From contig JAHEGO010000068.1 in the NCBI GenBank assembly GCA_024645045.1, positions 124,001-188,000 of the forward strand: a DNA stretch of 64,000 nt. The letters run 5' to 3'. A program made the translations under genes and the position numbers. The notes beneath the pieces were generated by a model, which was given only the letters and a program-made list of their open reading frames with translations, made no database searches and was not told where the DNA came from. Shown in pieces: positions 36,408-46,322 of the stretch. This DNA is from Sphingobacteriaceae bacterium (GTDB lineage Bacteria; Bacteroidota; Bacteroidia; Sphingobacteriales; Sphingobacteriaceae). How positions within the stretch are numbered: position 1 is the stretch's first letter; each line of letters starts with the position of its first letter.

Positions 36408-37598
36408 ATGATTCAAGTTAATTTAGCAAAAGGGAAAGAAAAGCCGGTAAAACATCACCATAGTTGGGTGTTTTCTGGTGCAATTGCAAAAGTAATTGGG
36501 CAAGCCAATAATGGAGACATTGTTAGGGTAAACGATAATAATGGTCAATTTTTAGCTTATGGATATTATAACCAGGCCTCTAAAATTACGGTTAGGTTAT
36601 TGTCTTGGTCCGAATCAGAAACAATCGATAAAGATTGGTGGTTTGAAAAAATTAAAAAATCAATTGAAAGAAGAAATGAAGGGATCGATTTTAATACTAC
36701 CGATAGTTATCGTTTAATTTTTTCTGAAGCAGATGAATTGCCAGGTTTGATTGTAGATAAATTTCAAGATTATTTAGTTTGTCAATTTTTAACTTTAGGA
36801 ATTGATCAACGAAAACAAATTATCATTGATGCGCTGGTGCAAATTTTACAGCCAAAAGGTGTTTATGAACGAAGTGACGCTGCTGCTAGAACCTTAGAAG
36901 GCATAGCAGTTTCGAACGGTTTGCTATATGGAACTATTCCAAACGAACCCATTTTAATCAAAGAAAATAACCTTCATTTTTTAGTTGATGTAAATGAAGG
37001 TCAAAAGTCTGGTTACTTTTTAGATCAAAGAGAAAACCGTGCTTATTTAGCAAATTTTGCAAAAGGAAAAACAGTATTAGATTGTTTTTCTTATTCGGGA
37101 GGTTTTAGTTTATATGCAAAAAATGCAGGCGCTAAAAATGTTACCTCTATCGATTCATCAGCTTTGGCGATGGAAACATTGAGGTCAAATTATGAAGCAA
37201 ATCAAATGGCTTTTGCGTCCGAGCAATTAATTGTAGCAGATGTTTTTCAATATTTAAGAAATGCCAATGCTGAAAATTTGCACTGGGATTTAATCATTTT
37301 AGATCCTCCTAAATTAGCACCTTCTAGAAAATCATTACCTAGGGCCGAAAGGGCATATAAAGATTTGAATATGCAAGCCTTGAAATTGATGAAAGAAGGC
37401 GATTTATTGGCAACTTTTTCATGTTCAGGAAGCCTTACATTGGAACATTTTAAGCAGATTTTGGCATGGGCAGCAGTAGATGCAGGCAAGGAATTGCAAT
37501 TTATCCATGAATTTGGACAACCCATAGACCATCCGGTTAGGAGCGCATTTCCTGAGTCATTCTACTTAAAAGGGCTTTTATGTAGGGTTATCAGCTAA
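36408..37598 (+). CDS. Class I SAM-dependent 23S rRNA methyltransferase, RlmI-like
   Basis: 396 residues. N-terminal PUA-like RNA-binding domain (VFSGAIAKV, GDIVRVNDNNGQFLAYGYYN), an EEHD-type middle, then a Rossmann methyltransferase: VLDCFSYSGGFSLYA (SAM-binding), SIDSS, and LIILDPPKLAPSR catalytic loop with FSCSG near the end, as in m5C1962 methyltransferase RlmI. Cytosolic, acts on rRNA. Divergent from tadA and 128 bases upstream of rimP. Confidence 0.9.
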   Translation: MIQVNLAKGKEKPVKHHHSWVFSGAIAKVIGQANNGDIVRVNDNNGQFLAYGYYNQASKITVRLLSWSESETIDKDWWFEKIKKSIERRNEGIDFNTTDSYRLIFSEADELPGLIVDKFQDYLVCQFLTLGIDQRKQIIIDALVQILQPKGVYERSDAAARTLEGIAVSNGLLYGTIPNEPILIKENNLHFLVDVNEGQKSGYFLDQRENRAYLANFAKGKTVLDCFSYSGGFSLYAKNAGAKNVTSIDSSALAMETLRSNYEANQMAFASEQLIVADVFQYLRNANAENLHWDLIILDPPKLAPSRKSLPRAERAYKDLNMQALKLMKEGDLLATFSCSGSLTLEHFKQILAWAAVDAGKELQFIHEFGQPIDHPVRSAFPESFYLKGLLCRVIS

Positions 37599-37657
37599 AA
37601 ATGGGCTAATTACCTGCTAATTTTATCAAAGTAATTTTTTTAAAGCACTAATTGTGT

Positions 37658-37665
37658 TATATTTG
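37658..37665 (+). promoter_or_regulatory. Likely -7 promoter box of the rimP-nusA-infB operon
   Basis: TATATTTG followed by C, full consensus. Transcription from about 37672 would give a leader of about 60 bases that contains the hairpin at 37684-37710. A TTTG -33 element is not obvious. Confidence 0.5.
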
Positions 37666-37683
37666 CAGTGCAAAACAGTGATT

Positions 37684-37712
37684 AAGAGGGGACATAAAAG
37701 GTCTCCTCTTTT
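37684..37712 (+). promoter_or_regulatory. Leader hairpin upstream of rimP (attenuator-like)
   Basis: AAGAGGGGAC (37684-37693) pairs with GTCTCCTCTT (37701-37710) through nine Watson-Crick pairs and one G-U, with a seven-base loop, followed by TT and then GTTTT. It lies in the 5' leader of the translation-factor operon, so it could act as a partial terminator or protein-binding site; it could also terminate the upstream methyltransferase transcript. Confidence 0.6.
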
Positions 37713-37732
37713 GTTTTATAAATATTTTGATT

Positions 37733-38191
37733 GTGAAATTAGAAGAACAACTAAGAGTATATATTGAAGAGGCTATTGCAGGAACCAACCTTTTTATTGT
37801 TGAGATAAAAGGAATTGCTGTAAAAAGAGCCATGATTTTGTTGGATGGTGATCAAGGCGTAAAAATTGAAGACTGCGCAAAAGTGAGTAGGCACATCAAT
37901 CAAAAAATGGAAGAAGATGGTTTAAATGAAGCGTTAATTTCATTGGAAGTGTCTTCTCCTGGAGTAGATTTTCCATTAAAATTTGCACGTCAATATCCTC
38001 AACACATTGGCAGAACTTTAGGCATAAAATTGTCTGATGGAAAAGAATTAGAAGGTAAATTATTAGCCATTGATGGTGAGAATTTAGCAGTTGAAGAAAA
38101 AATAAAAGAAAAAGGAAAGAAGTTAACTTTAAATAACATCAACATTTCCCTTTCAGATATAATTGAAGCAAAAATTAAAGTAACATTTTAA
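37733..38191 (+). CDS. rimP: Ribosome maturation factor RimP
   Basis: About 153 residues. Needed for 30S subunit assembly. The N-terminal domain has LEEQLRVYIEEAI, KIEDCAKVSRHINQKMEEDG and LEVSSPGVDFPL, typical of the DUF150/RimP family; the C-terminal SH3-like domain has GRTLGIKLSDGKELEGKL. There is no ATG at the 5' end: GTG at 37733 or TTG at 37727 must be used, and GTG is preferred by family length. First gene of rimP-nusA-infB, 21 bases before nusA. Confidence 0.92.
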   Translation: MKLEEQLRVYIEEAIAGTNLFIVEIKGIAVKRAMILLDGDQGVKIEDCAKVSRHINQKMEEDGLNEALISLEVSSPGVDFPLKFARQYPQHIGRTLGIKLSDGKELEGKLLAIDGENLAVEEKIKEKGKKLTLNNINISLSDIIEAKIKVTF

Positions 38192-38212
38192 AAAGAAATA
38201 AATTTAAGCAAT

Positions 38213-39448
38213 ATGAATAATATCAATCTGATTGATTCCTTTCAAGAGTTTAAGGAATTCAAAAATATTGACAGACCAACAATGATGAGTGTGTTGGAGG
38301 AAGTTTTCAGAAGTATGTTGCGTAAAAAATACGGAACAGACGAAAACTGTGATATCATTGTCAATACTGATAATGGTGACTTGGAAATCTGGAGATCTAG
38401 AAGAGTAATGGAAGATGGCTTTTCGGAAGATGATGCTTTAGAAGTTGAAATTGCAGAAGCAAAATTAATTGATGCAGATTTGGAAGTTGGTGATGACGCG
38501 ATTGAACTAGTAACTTTAGAAAGTTTTGGCAGAAGAGCAATTTTAGCTGCTCGTCAAACTTTGGTTTCTAAAATTCTAGAATTAGAAAAAGACGAAATTT
38601 TCAAAAAATACAAAGATAGAATCGGTGAAATAGTTACAGGAGAAGTTTACCAAGTTTGGAAAAAAGAAATGCTAATCATGGATGATGATGGCAATGAATT
38701 AATTTTACCAAAAACGGAGCAAATTCCAGCAGACTTCTTCAAAAAAGGAGAAACTGTTAAAGCAGCTGTTTTGAAAGTTGAAATGTTAAATAATAATCCT
38801 AGAATTATTATTTCAAGAACATCACCTGCATTTTTGGAGCGTTTGTTCGAACAAGAAGTACCAGAAGTATTTGATGGCTTGATTACCATTAAAAATATTG
38901 TACGTGAACCAGGTGAGCGTGCTAAAGTTGCGGTTGAGTCTTATGACGACCGTATCGATCCAGTTGGCGCTTGTGTTGGTATGAAAGGTTCTAGAATTCA
39001 TGGTATTGTTCGTGAATTGAAAAACGAAAATATCGATGTGATTAACTATACCAATAATTTATCATTATACATTCAAAGAGCGTTAAGCCCTGCGAAAATT
39101 ACCAGCATCAAATTAGAAGATGAAACAAAACGTGCTTCTGTATATTTAAAACCAGATCAAGTTTCTTTAGCAATTGGTAAAGGTGGTTATAACATTAAGT
39201 TAGCCGGCAAATTAACTGGTTACGAAATTGATGTATACCGTGAAAACGATGAAGATGAAGAAGATGTTGATTTAGATGAATTCTCAGATGAAATTGAAAG
39301 CTGGATCATTGACGAATTAAAGTCAATTGGTTGTGACACTGCAAAAAGTGTGTTGGCTTTAACTGTAGAAGACATGGTTAAAAGAACAGATTTAGAAGAA
39401 GAAACAATTTTAGATGTTATTAATATATTAAAATCTGAATTTGAATAA
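38213..39448 (+). CDS. nusA: Transcription termination/antitermination factor NusA
   Basis: 411 residues. Binds RNA polymerase and nascent RNA to control pausing and termination. Order: N-terminal polymerase-binding domain (residues 1-125), S1 domain (GEIVTGEVYQVWKKEMLIM), KH1 (GACVGMKGSRIHGIV) and KH2 (LAIGKGGYNIKLAGKLTGYEIDV), then an acidic linker (about 345-360) and a short helix-hairpin-helix-like tail. Shorter than the E. coli protein because the second acidic repeat is absent. Middle gene of the operon, 66 bases before infB. Confidence 0.95.
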   Translation: MNNINLIDSFQEFKEFKNIDRPTMMSVLEEVFRSMLRKKYGTDENCDIIVNTDNGDLEIWRSRRVMEDGFSEDDALEVEIAEAKLIDADLEVGDDAIELVTLESFGRRAILAARQTLVSKILELEKDEIFKKYKDRIGEIVTGEVYQVWKKEMLIMDDDGNELILPKTEQIPADFFKKGETVKAAVLKVEMLNNNPRIIISRTSPAFLERLFEQEVPEVFDGLITIKNIVREPGERAKVAVESYDDRIDPVGACVGMKGSRIHGIVRELKNENIDVINYTNNLSLYIQRALSPAKITSIKLEDETKRASVYLKPDQVSLAIGKGGYNIKLAGKLTGYEIDVYRENDEDEEDVDLDEFSDEIESWIIDELKSIGCDTAKSVLALTVEDMVKRTDLEEETILDVINILKSEFE

Positions 39449-39514
39449 AATTCAATCTAATACATTGAATTAATAAATATAATTACAAAGCATAAACTGC
39501 ATAATTTTCAATAG

Positions 39515-42460
39515 ATGTCTGAAGACAAAAAAATAAATTTATTAAAAGCTGCCAAGGAATTTAACTTGAGTATTGGCACTATTGTAGACCATCTTAAAGC
39601 AAAAGGGATGGATATCGACAATAAGCCAAACACCAAATTATCTGATGAGCAGTATTCGATTCTGACAAAAGAATTTCAAGGCGATAAATCAATTAAAGAG
39701 GAAGCCAAAAGTATTGCTATTGGAAAAATCCGAAAAGACGAAACGCTTGAGTCAATTCCTGCAACGGTTGCAGCTAAAAAAACAGAAGCGCCTGAAGTTG
39801 AAGCGGAGAAAGAAATCTTAATTAAAAATGTTACATCATCGGCACCAAAAGCGCCAAAAGCTGCGGTTGTTGTTGAGCCTTCTCCAAAAGAAGTTGTTGC
39901 AGAAACAAAATCAGAAACTTCAACTGTTAAAATAGTTGGTAAAATTGATTTAGATAAAGTTAATTCTAAAACTCGCCCTGATAAGAAAACGAAAGAGGAG
40001 AAAGAAGAAGAGAAAGCAGAGCGCGAAAATGAAAAAGTAAAAGCAACGAAGAAGGCAGCAGAAAAGAAAGTCGAAAAAGTTGCAGAAGAAAAAGCGCCTG
40101 CTGCAGAGCCAGTTAAAACTAAAGCGCCTGCAAAAAAAGAAGAGACTACAACACCTGTAGTTGAAGCAGCAGCTGCGCCAGTTGTTCCAAGTGCAGATGT
40201 ACCAGTTACTCCTGCTGCTGAAGCGGAGGTCGACTTAGAAGTTATCCGTGCAAAAGCACAAAAATTATCTGGGCCAAATATTATTGGTTCTATAGATTTA
40301 TCGCAATTTGCAGCTAAGAAAAAAGCTGCACCAGTTGCAAGTTCATCTGGTAATTCAGCTTCGGATCAAGCGAAGAAAAAGAGAAAGAGAAAAGAAAACC
40401 CACAAACCGGTACGTCTAATACTAATGCAGGTGGACGCCCTCCTGGAACTTTCCACAGAGCAGGTGATCCAAAACCAGCAAATAGTGGCGATAGAAGAAA
40501 AGGGCCTTTTGTTAGAAATAATTCTTCAACGCCAAAAGCGGAACCAACTGAAAAAGAAATACAAGATCAAATTAAAGCAACGCTTGCTCGTTTAAGTGGT
40601 GCAGGTAAGTCAAGTAAATTTGCACAGCGTACAAAAATGCGTCGTAATAAAAGAGACGACATCGCTGCAAATGCAGAAGCTGCTGCATTAGAGCAAGAGT
40701 TACAATCAAAAATATTAAAAGTAACAGAATTCGTTACAGCTAATGAATTAGCTAAAATGATGGATGTTCCAGTTACGCAAGTAATTTCTACTTGTATGAA
40801 TTTAGGAATGTTCGTATCAATTAACCAAAGGTTAGATGCGGAAACGTTAACAATAGTTGCAGATGAATTTGGCTACGAAGTGCAATTTATTAGTGCATCT
40901 GATGAGCAAGAAACAGAAGCGGTTGTTGTTGATAAACCAGAAGATTTAATTCCACGTGCACCAATCGTTACCGTAATGGGTCACGTCGATCACGGTAAAA
41001 CATCTTTACTAGATTTTATTCGTAAAGCAAATGTAATTGCTGGTGAAGCCGGAGGAATTACACAACATATTGGTGCTTACGAAGTACAATTAGAAAGTGG
41101 AAAGAAAATCACATTCTTAGATACACCAGGTCACGAAGCCTTTACAGCTATGCGTGCTAGGGGTGCTTCAGTTACCGATATTGTTATTATTGTGATTGCA
41201 GCAGACGACAGTGTGATGCCTCAAACTAAAGAAGCAATTAATCATGCGCAAGCAGCTGGTGTGCCAATTATATTTGCTTTAAACAAAATTGATAAACCTG
41301 GAGCAAATCCAGATAAAGTGCGTGAGCAACTTTCTGCTATGAATATTTTAGTAGAAGAGTGGGGTGGGAAATACCAGTGTCAAGAAATTTCTGCTAAACA
41401 AGGATTAAATGTTGATGTCTTGTTAGAGAAAGTAATGTTAGAAGCAGAATTGTTAGAATTAAAAGCAAATCCAAACAAACATGCAGTTGGTACTGTAATT
41501 GAAGCTGCCTTAGATAAAGGTAGAGGAATTGTAACTACAATTTTAGTACAAGCAGGTACGTTGAAAGTGGGAGATCCAATTTTAGCAGGTTGCTATAGTG
41601 GTAAAGTAAAGGCCTTGTTTAACGAACGCGGAAACAAAGTAGAATCAGTTGGTCCATCACAACCAATTCAAGTATTGGGTATGAATGGCGCGCCTCAAGC
41701 AGGTGATAAATTTAACTCAATGACTTCTGAAGTTGAAGCAAGAGAAATTGCAAACAAGCGCTTACAATTACAACGCGAACAAGGAATTCGTACACAGAAA
41801 CACATAACTTTAGATGAGATCGGTCGTCGTTTAGCAATCGGTAACTTTAAAGAGTTAAATATTATTGTAAAAGGTGACGTGGATGGTTCAATCGAAGCGT
41901 TGTCAGATTCATTGTTGAAATTATCTACGGCAGAAATTCAAATTAATATCATTCATAAATCAGTTGGTCAAATTTCTGAATCTGACGTATTGTTAGCTTC
42001 TGCTTCTGATGCGATTATTATTGGTTTCCAAGTAAGACCTTCGTTGAATGCTAGAAAATTAGCTGAGCAAGAGCAAATTGATATCCGAATGTATTCAATT
42101 ATCTACGATGCGATCAATGAAATTAAATCAGCAATGGAAGGAATGTTGGCTCCTCAGTTTGAAGAGAAAATTGTTGCCAATGTTGAAATCAGAGAAACAT
42201 TCAAGATTTCTAAAGTGGGTACCATTGCAGGTTGTATGGTATTAGATGGTAAAATTAATAGAAATAGTAAAATTCGTATCATCAGAGATGGTGTAGTAAT
42301 GCATACTGGCGAATTGGCTTCGTTGAAACGTTTCAAAGACGACGTAAAAGAAGTAGCTACCAATTATGAATGTGGTTTGAATATTCAAAACTACAACGAC
42401 ATAGAGGTTGGAGATATCGTTGAAGCATTTGAGCAAGTGGAGATTAAACGAAAATTATAA
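39515..42460 (+). CDS. infB: Translation initiation factor IF-2
   Basis: 981 residues. GTPase that places initiator tRNA on the ribosome. N-terminal IF2N-like domain ([23 protein letters not shown]), a low-complexity linker rich in Lys, Ala, Glu and Pro (about 60-360), a second IF2N block ([20 protein letters not shown]), then the G domain: [10 protein letters not shown] (G1, about 488), DTPGHEAF (G3), NKID (G4), followed by beta-barrel and C-terminal tRNA-binding domains. Length is normal for Bacteroidota with their long linkers. Last gene of the operon, followed by a terminator. Confidence 0.97.
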   Translation: MSEDKKINLLKAAKEFNLSIGTIVDHLKAKGMDIDNKPNTKLSDEQYSILTKEFQGDKSIKEEAKSIAIGKIRKDETLESIPATVAAKKTEAPEVEAEKEILIKNVTSSAPKAPKAAVVVEPSPKEVVAETKSETSTVKIVGKIDLDKVNSKTRPDKKTKEEKEEEKAERENEKVKATKKAAEKKVEKVAEEKAPAAEPVKTKAPAKKEETTTPVVEAAAAPVVPSADVPVTPAAEAEVDLEVIRAKAQKLSGPNIIGSIDLSQFAAKKKAAPVASSSGNSASDQAKKKRKRKENPQTGTSNTNAGGRPPGTFHRAGDPKPANSGDRRKGPFVRNNSSTPKAEPTEKEIQDQIKATLARLSGAGKSSKFAQRTKMRRNKRDDIAANAEAAALEQELQSKILKVTEFVTANELAKMMDVPVTQVISTCMNLGMFVSINQRLDAETLTIVADEFGYEVQFISASDEQETEAVVVDKPEDLIPRAPIVTVMGHVDHGKTSLLDFIRKANVIAGEAGGITQHIGAYEVQLESGKKITFLDTPGHEAFTAMRARGASVTDIVIIVIAADDSVMPQTKEAINHAQAAGVPIIFALNKIDKPGANPDKVREQLSAMNILVEEWGGKYQCQEISAKQGLNVDVLLEKVMLEAELLELKANPNKHAVGTVIEAALDKGRGIVTTILVQAGTLKVGDPILAGCYSGKVKALFNERGNKVESVGPSQPIQVLGMNGAPQAGDKFNSMTSEVEAREIANKRLQLQREQGIRTQKHITLDEIGRRLAIGNFKELNIIVKGDVDGSIEALSDSLLKLSTAEIQINIIHKSVGQISESDVLLASASDAIIIGFQVRPSLNARKLAEQEQIDIRMYSIIYDAINEIKSAMEGMLAPQFEEKIVANVEIRETFKISKVGTIAGCMVLDGKINRNSKIRIIRDGVVMHTGELASLKRFKDDVKEVATNYECGLNIQNYNDIEVGDIVEAFEQVEIKRKL

Positions 42461-42475
42461 TTTTTAAAGACAATT

Positions 42476-42507
42476 AAAAAAGCGCTGAATTTTCAGCGCT
42501 TTTTTTT
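42476..42507 (+). terminator. Rho-independent terminator after infB
   Basis: Stem AGCGCTGAA (42481-42489) and complement (42492-42500) with a two-base loop, extended by five A and followed by a run of seven T. Only 11 bases separate it from the next start codon. Confidence 0.88.
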
Positions 42508-42517
42508 ATTTTAGAAC

Positions 42518-43738
42518 ATGCTTAATCTTTTTTCTTTTCAGAAAGCACAAGTAATTTTAATCTGTGGCATTATTGTCGGAGTGTTTTCTTATTCCGCAAT
42601 CAATAGTATTTGCACCGGCTTATTAGTAATTAACTGGATTGCAGAAGGGGATTTAAAGGCAAAGTTTAAAAAACTAAAGGAATCTAAAATTTTCTGGTTG
42701 CTCATTAGCTTATTTTTATTGCATTTGGTAGGATTGCTTTACACGAGTAATTTTGAATATGCATTAAAAGATTTAAAAATTAAGCTTCCAATTTTTTTTC
42801 TACCCATTGTATTTGTTTCTTCTAAACAACTTTCTACCACACATTTTAGAAGTATTTTAAAGGTGTTGCTAATCACTGCATTGTTATCATCTATATATGC
42901 AATGTATTATTACATTAATTATTTTAATGTTACCTTTTTTGAATTAAGAGAAATGTCTCGCTTCATTTCTCACATTCGGTTAAGCTTACTAAATACCATT
43001 GCAGCATTTGCATCATTCTATTTGCTAGCTAAAAACAATTGGAGAAAACCTTCTTTAGCTAATCTGTTTTATTTTGTAGCAGGGCTATGGTTGTTTGTTT
43101 TTAATGGTATTATGGGTTCGAGAATGGGCTTAGTGGTATTTTTTATTTTACTTCTATTAGGTAGTGCATACTTAATTTTTAGACATAAAAAAGTATGGCT
43201 TGCAATATTGCTATTTATATCAATGGTAACATTGCCATTAATTTCATATTATACATTGCCTAGTGTGAAATTAAGAACGCATGAGGTGGTGTATGAATTG
43301 CAATCGTATCAGTTGAATCAAGACCCCAATGGTAAATCAATTGCACAACGGTTTGTTTATTGGAATGTTGCATGGGATATTTTTAAAACATCACCAATAC
43401 TGGGAATAGGAACAGGTGATGTAGAAGACGCTTTCAATGCTTATTATTTAACTCACCCAGATTTATTACAAAAACAATACCAACACCGTGCGCATAATCA
43501 GTATCTCACATTCTTATTGACATTTGGAATCATTGGTTTATTGCTTTTTATAGTAATTATTTTTTATCCAATTTTTTATCGAAAAAAGTATTTAGATTAT
43601 TTTTATATTATATTTTTCATTGCATTCTTGCTTTCTCTTTTTACAGAAGATACACTCGAAACACAAGCAGGTGTTACATTTTACGCATTATTTAACAGCT
43701 TGTTTTTATTTGCAAAACCTGACGAATATTTAGATTAA
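42518..43738 (+). CDS. O-antigen ligase/polymerase family membrane protein
   Basis: 406 residues with about 11 hydrophobic helices. The Wzy_C-type core is visible: FNGIMGSRMGLVVFFILLLL, then a periplasmic loop with QRFVYWNVAWDIFKTSPILGIGTGDVEDAF and RAHNQYLTFLLTFGIIGLLLF. These proteins join or polymerise polysaccharide on the periplasmic side of the inner membrane. Ligase (WaaL) and polymerase (Wzy) cannot be separated by sequence alone. First gene of the polysaccharide island, 13 bases before a glycosyltransferase. Confidence 0.85.
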   Translation: MLNLFSFQKAQVILICGIIVGVFSYSAINSICTGLLVINWIAEGDLKAKFKKLKESKIFWLLISLFLLHLVGLLYTSNFEYALKDLKIKLPIFFLPIVFVSSKQLSTTHFRSILKVLLITALLSSIYAMYYYINYFNVTFFELREMSRFISHIRLSLLNTIAAFASFYLLAKNNWRKPSLANLFYFVAGLWLFVFNGIMGSRMGLVVFFILLLLGSAYLIFRHKKVWLAILLFISMVTLPLISYYTLPSVKLRTHEVVYELQSYQLNQDPNGKSIAQRFVYWNVAWDIFKTSPILGIGTGDVEDAFNAYYLTHPDLLQKQYQHRAHNQYLTFLLTFGIIGLLLFIVIIFYPIFYRKKYLDYFYIIFFIAFLLSLFTEDTLETQAGVTFYALFNSLFLFAKPDEYLD

Positions 43739-43751
43739 CATAATATCTAGC

Positions 43752-44642
43752 ATGACTAATTACAATCATCCGATACAAATTATAAAGCAAAGCAAAACCG
43801 AAGGAAATAAATTTTCAATTTTAATTCCTAGTTGGAATAATTTAAATTATTTAAAACTTTGCATTGAAAGTATTCGAAAAAACTCCACTTATAAACATCA
43901 ATTAATTATTCATGTTAACGAAGGGAAAGATGGGACATTAGATTGGGTGAAATCACAATCTGATATTGATTACACCTTTAGTGAAAAAAATGTTGGTGTT
44001 TGTTATGCATTAAATGCTGGAAGACAATTATTAAGTACAGATTACTTATTATACATGAATGACGACATGTATGCATGTCCAAAGTGGGATGAATATTTAG
44101 CAGATGAAATTACTGCAATTGGTCACGATAATTTCTTTATTTCAGCAACTTCTATTGAGCCCAAAGCCCAGAGTAATTGCATGATTGAGCATAATTACGG
44201 AACAGAAATCGCTTCATTTAAAGAAGAAGAATTATTGGCAGAATTTGCTCAATTGCCTATGGATGATTGGCAAGGAGCAACTTGGCCACCTAATATTGTA
44301 CACAAAAATATTTGGGATAAAGTAGGCGGTTATAGCAACGAATTTTCACCAGGCATGTATTCTGATCCAGACTTTTCAATGAAATTGTGGCTAGCGGGAA
44401 TTCGATTATTTAAAGGTGTTAACAAAAGTAGAGTTTACCATTTTGGTTCTAAATCTGTTAAGCGAGTTGCTAAAAACCCTGGATATCACAAATTCATCGA
44501 TAAATGGGGTATGACCAATAGCACACTTTCTAAATATTATTTACGCAGAGGTGAAAAATTTGATGGTCCTTTAAAAGAGGCTAGGATACCTGTATTTGCT
44601 CGCTTTAAAAATTGGATTAAACGTTTCAGTCAAAAAAATTAG
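43752..44642 (+). CDS. Glycosyltransferase family 2 protein
   Basis: 296 residues. GT-A fold: FSILIPSWNNLNYLKLCIESI at the nucleotide-binding N-terminus, NVGVCYALNAGRQLLSTDYLLYMNDDMY with the metal-binding Asp-Asp, and WDKVGGYSNEFSPGMYSDPDFSMKLW as the acceptor-side ED-type motif. Cytosolic or membrane-associated sugar transferase for surface polysaccharide. Donor and acceptor unknown. Co-directional with the ligase, and its end overlaps the convergent second glycosyltransferase by four bases. Confidence 0.88.
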   Translation: MTNYNHPIQIIKQSKTEGNKFSILIPSWNNLNYLKLCIESIRKNSTYKHQLIIHVNEGKDGTLDWVKSQSDIDYTFSEKNVGVCYALNAGRQLLSTDYLLYMNDDMYACPKWDEYLADEITAIGHDNFFISATSIEPKAQSNCMIEHNYGTEIASFKEEELLAEFAQLPMDDWQGATWPPNIVHKNIWDKVGGYSNEFSPGMYSDPDFSMKLWLAGIRLFKGVNKSRVYHFGSKSVKRVAKNPGYHKFIDKWGMTNSTLSKYYLRRGEKFDGPLKEARIPVFARFKNWIKRFSQKN

Positions 44643-45388
44643 CGAGATAGTTTTTTAAGTTTTGCATATTTTAAATGCATTGCTTTCGCAGAAGACAGGC
44701 AAATAATTAATCCAGCTTTTCCATCTAAGAACCCTCTTTTGAAAACATAATCAGTTAAAAATCGATTAATGGGTTTGATGTACAAATTATATATGCTCGC
44801 TTTTTTATGTTGACTAAATAAATCTTGCGCTGCTATGCTACTAAATTTTTCTAATTGTTTTTCATGGTCTTCCTTTGTATAAAAAGAATAGTGCAATAAA
44901 TCTCCATTTAAAATCCCAACTGTAGCATTAGATTTTAAAACAAGTATTTCATGCAGACTTGGTCCACCCCATTGAGCGTAATTTTTATCAAACAACCTTA
45001 TTTTTGGGTCCGGGTACCATCCGCTGTAGTTAATCCATTGGCCACAATAATTGGTTCTTCTGTTTAACTGATAGGTGTTGTTTAAAGGGTTTTTAAGCAC
45101 ATTTTGAATAGACAATATTAATTCATCACTCAACGCTTCATCTGCATCTAATGAAAGTATATAATTATTTTTAGCCTTAGAATTTGCAAAATTCTTTTGA
45201 TCTGCATATGAAATAAATTCTTTTTGAAAAATGCTTGCATTAAAATCTGAAGCAATTTTTACTGTTAGGTCTGTTGAATGTGAATCAACTATTATAATTT
45301 CATCAGCAATATTTTTAACAGAATTTAGACACCTAGCAATGTTTCTTTCTTCATTAAATGTGATGATGACTACAGATACTTTTTCCAT
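44639..45388 (-). CDS. Glycosyltransferase family 2, WaaE/KdtX-like
   Basis: 249 residues. VSVVIITFNEERNIARCLNSVKNIADEIIIVDSHSTDLT is very close to the LPS-core WaaE/KdtX beta-glucosyltransferase N-terminus, followed by YILSLDADEALSDEL (the DxD-type site) and NYCGQWINYSGWYPDPKIRLF. Likely builds LPS inner core. Second gene of a two-gene minus-strand unit with the glycosyltransferase-like gene upstream (5-base gap). Confidence 0.88.
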   Translation of the reverse strand: MEKVSVVIITFNEERNIARCLNSVKNIADEIIIVDSHSTDLTVKIASDFNASIFQKEFISYADQKNFANSKAKNNYILSLDADEALSDELILSIQNVLKNPLNNTYQLNRRTNYCGQWINYSGWYPDPKIRLFDKNYAQWGGPSLHEILVLKSNATVGILNGDLLHYSFYTKEDHEKQLEKFSSIAAQDLFSQHKKASIYNLYIKPINRFLTDYVFKRGFLDGKAGLIICLSSAKAMHLKYAKLKKLSR

Positions 45389-45393
45389 GAATG

Positions 45394-46266
45394 TTATTTT
45401 ATGACACGGTAGTTTTTATATTCACCAATTCTCCATCCAGTTAAATTTTCAATTATTCCAGCAACACGATGTTTAAATTTCATTTTTTTCTTGGTCGGAT
45501 CAAAATCAAATTCCCAATTGATAGCAGCAATTCTATTTTTCATTACCTCAGGATGGCTTCCTGTAAAGCGTTTTACGCCATCAACCAATGAGTAATCAAA
45601 TGCCGTCACTTTAGGAATATTTTTTTCTACCCATTGGTCGCTGTGCCATAATTTGTTAAAGGTTTCTGCTTTGGCTTGCTGTTTTTCTGGATGTTTTACC
45701 CATCCGTAATGATATACACTTGCAGCTATTTTTTTCACACGCAATTTTCGATTTTCAATTCTAAATCCTTGCGCGTCTCTAAACGAATTCATCTTCGGAT
45801 TATTTCTAATAATCCTAATTTCATTTCTATACCATTTCCTTGCTGTTCCGATGAAATCATATGATCCGTAAAAATGCAAATAATTAAAAAGTAATCCTTC
45901 AATATTTTTATCAGCAATGCATTTTTCCATTTCTGATTTAATAATGGGCAAATATTTTTCATGTACACACTCATCTCCTTGAATGTAAAAACACCAATCA
46001 GTATCTTTGGAAATGGCAGCAAATGCTTTATCAGTTTCTACGGCTAGCACTCGTCCACCTTCTCTCAAACTATCATCCCATTGGGTTTCAATAATTTTAA
46101 TTTTGGGCGAGTTAATAGATTGAATTAATTCGATGGTTTGGTCCTCTGATTGCCCCACTGCTACTATAAATTCGTCGCAAATAGGTAATATCGAGTTGAT
46201 AGCCTCCACTATTGGGTAATCGTATAAAATGGCGTTTCTGATAAAAGTAAAACCACTAACTTTCAT
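45394..46266 (-). CDS. Glycosyltransferase family 2-like protein
   Basis: 290 residues. MKVSGFTFIRNAILYDYPIVEAINSILPICDEFIVAVGQSEDQT resembles a GT-A fold donor site; DWCFYIQGDECVHEKYLP carries a possible DE metal site in place of DxD. The second half is rich in aromatic and basic residues. Probably a surface polysaccharide or LPS transferase; sugar unknown. Divergent from meaB, co-transcribed with the WaaE-like gene. Confidence 0.8.
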   Translation of the reverse strand: MKVSGFTFIRNAILYDYPIVEAINSILPICDEFIVAVGQSEDQTIELIQSINSPKIKIIETQWDDSLREGGRVLAVETDKAFAAISKDTDWCFYIQGDECVHEKYLPIIKSEMEKCIADKNIEGLLFNYLHFYGSYDFIGTARKWYRNEIRIIRNNPKMNSFRDAQGFRIENRKLRVKKIAASVYHYGWVKHPEKQQAKAETFNKLWHSDQWVEKNIPKVTAFDYSLVDGVKRFTGSHPEVMKNRIAAINWEFDFDPTKKKMKFKHRVAGIIENLTGWRIGEYKNYRVIK

Positions 46267-46322
46267 AAATTTAGGTGTTGGCTATTTAATTTTGTTTATT
46301 TGTGGCTAATTTAGTTAAATCA

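Noticed and set aside
40308-40595. Alternative-frame open frame in the infB linker
   Set aside because: Lys/Ala/Glu low-complexity DNA gives long open alternative frames; the IF-2 frame is certain.
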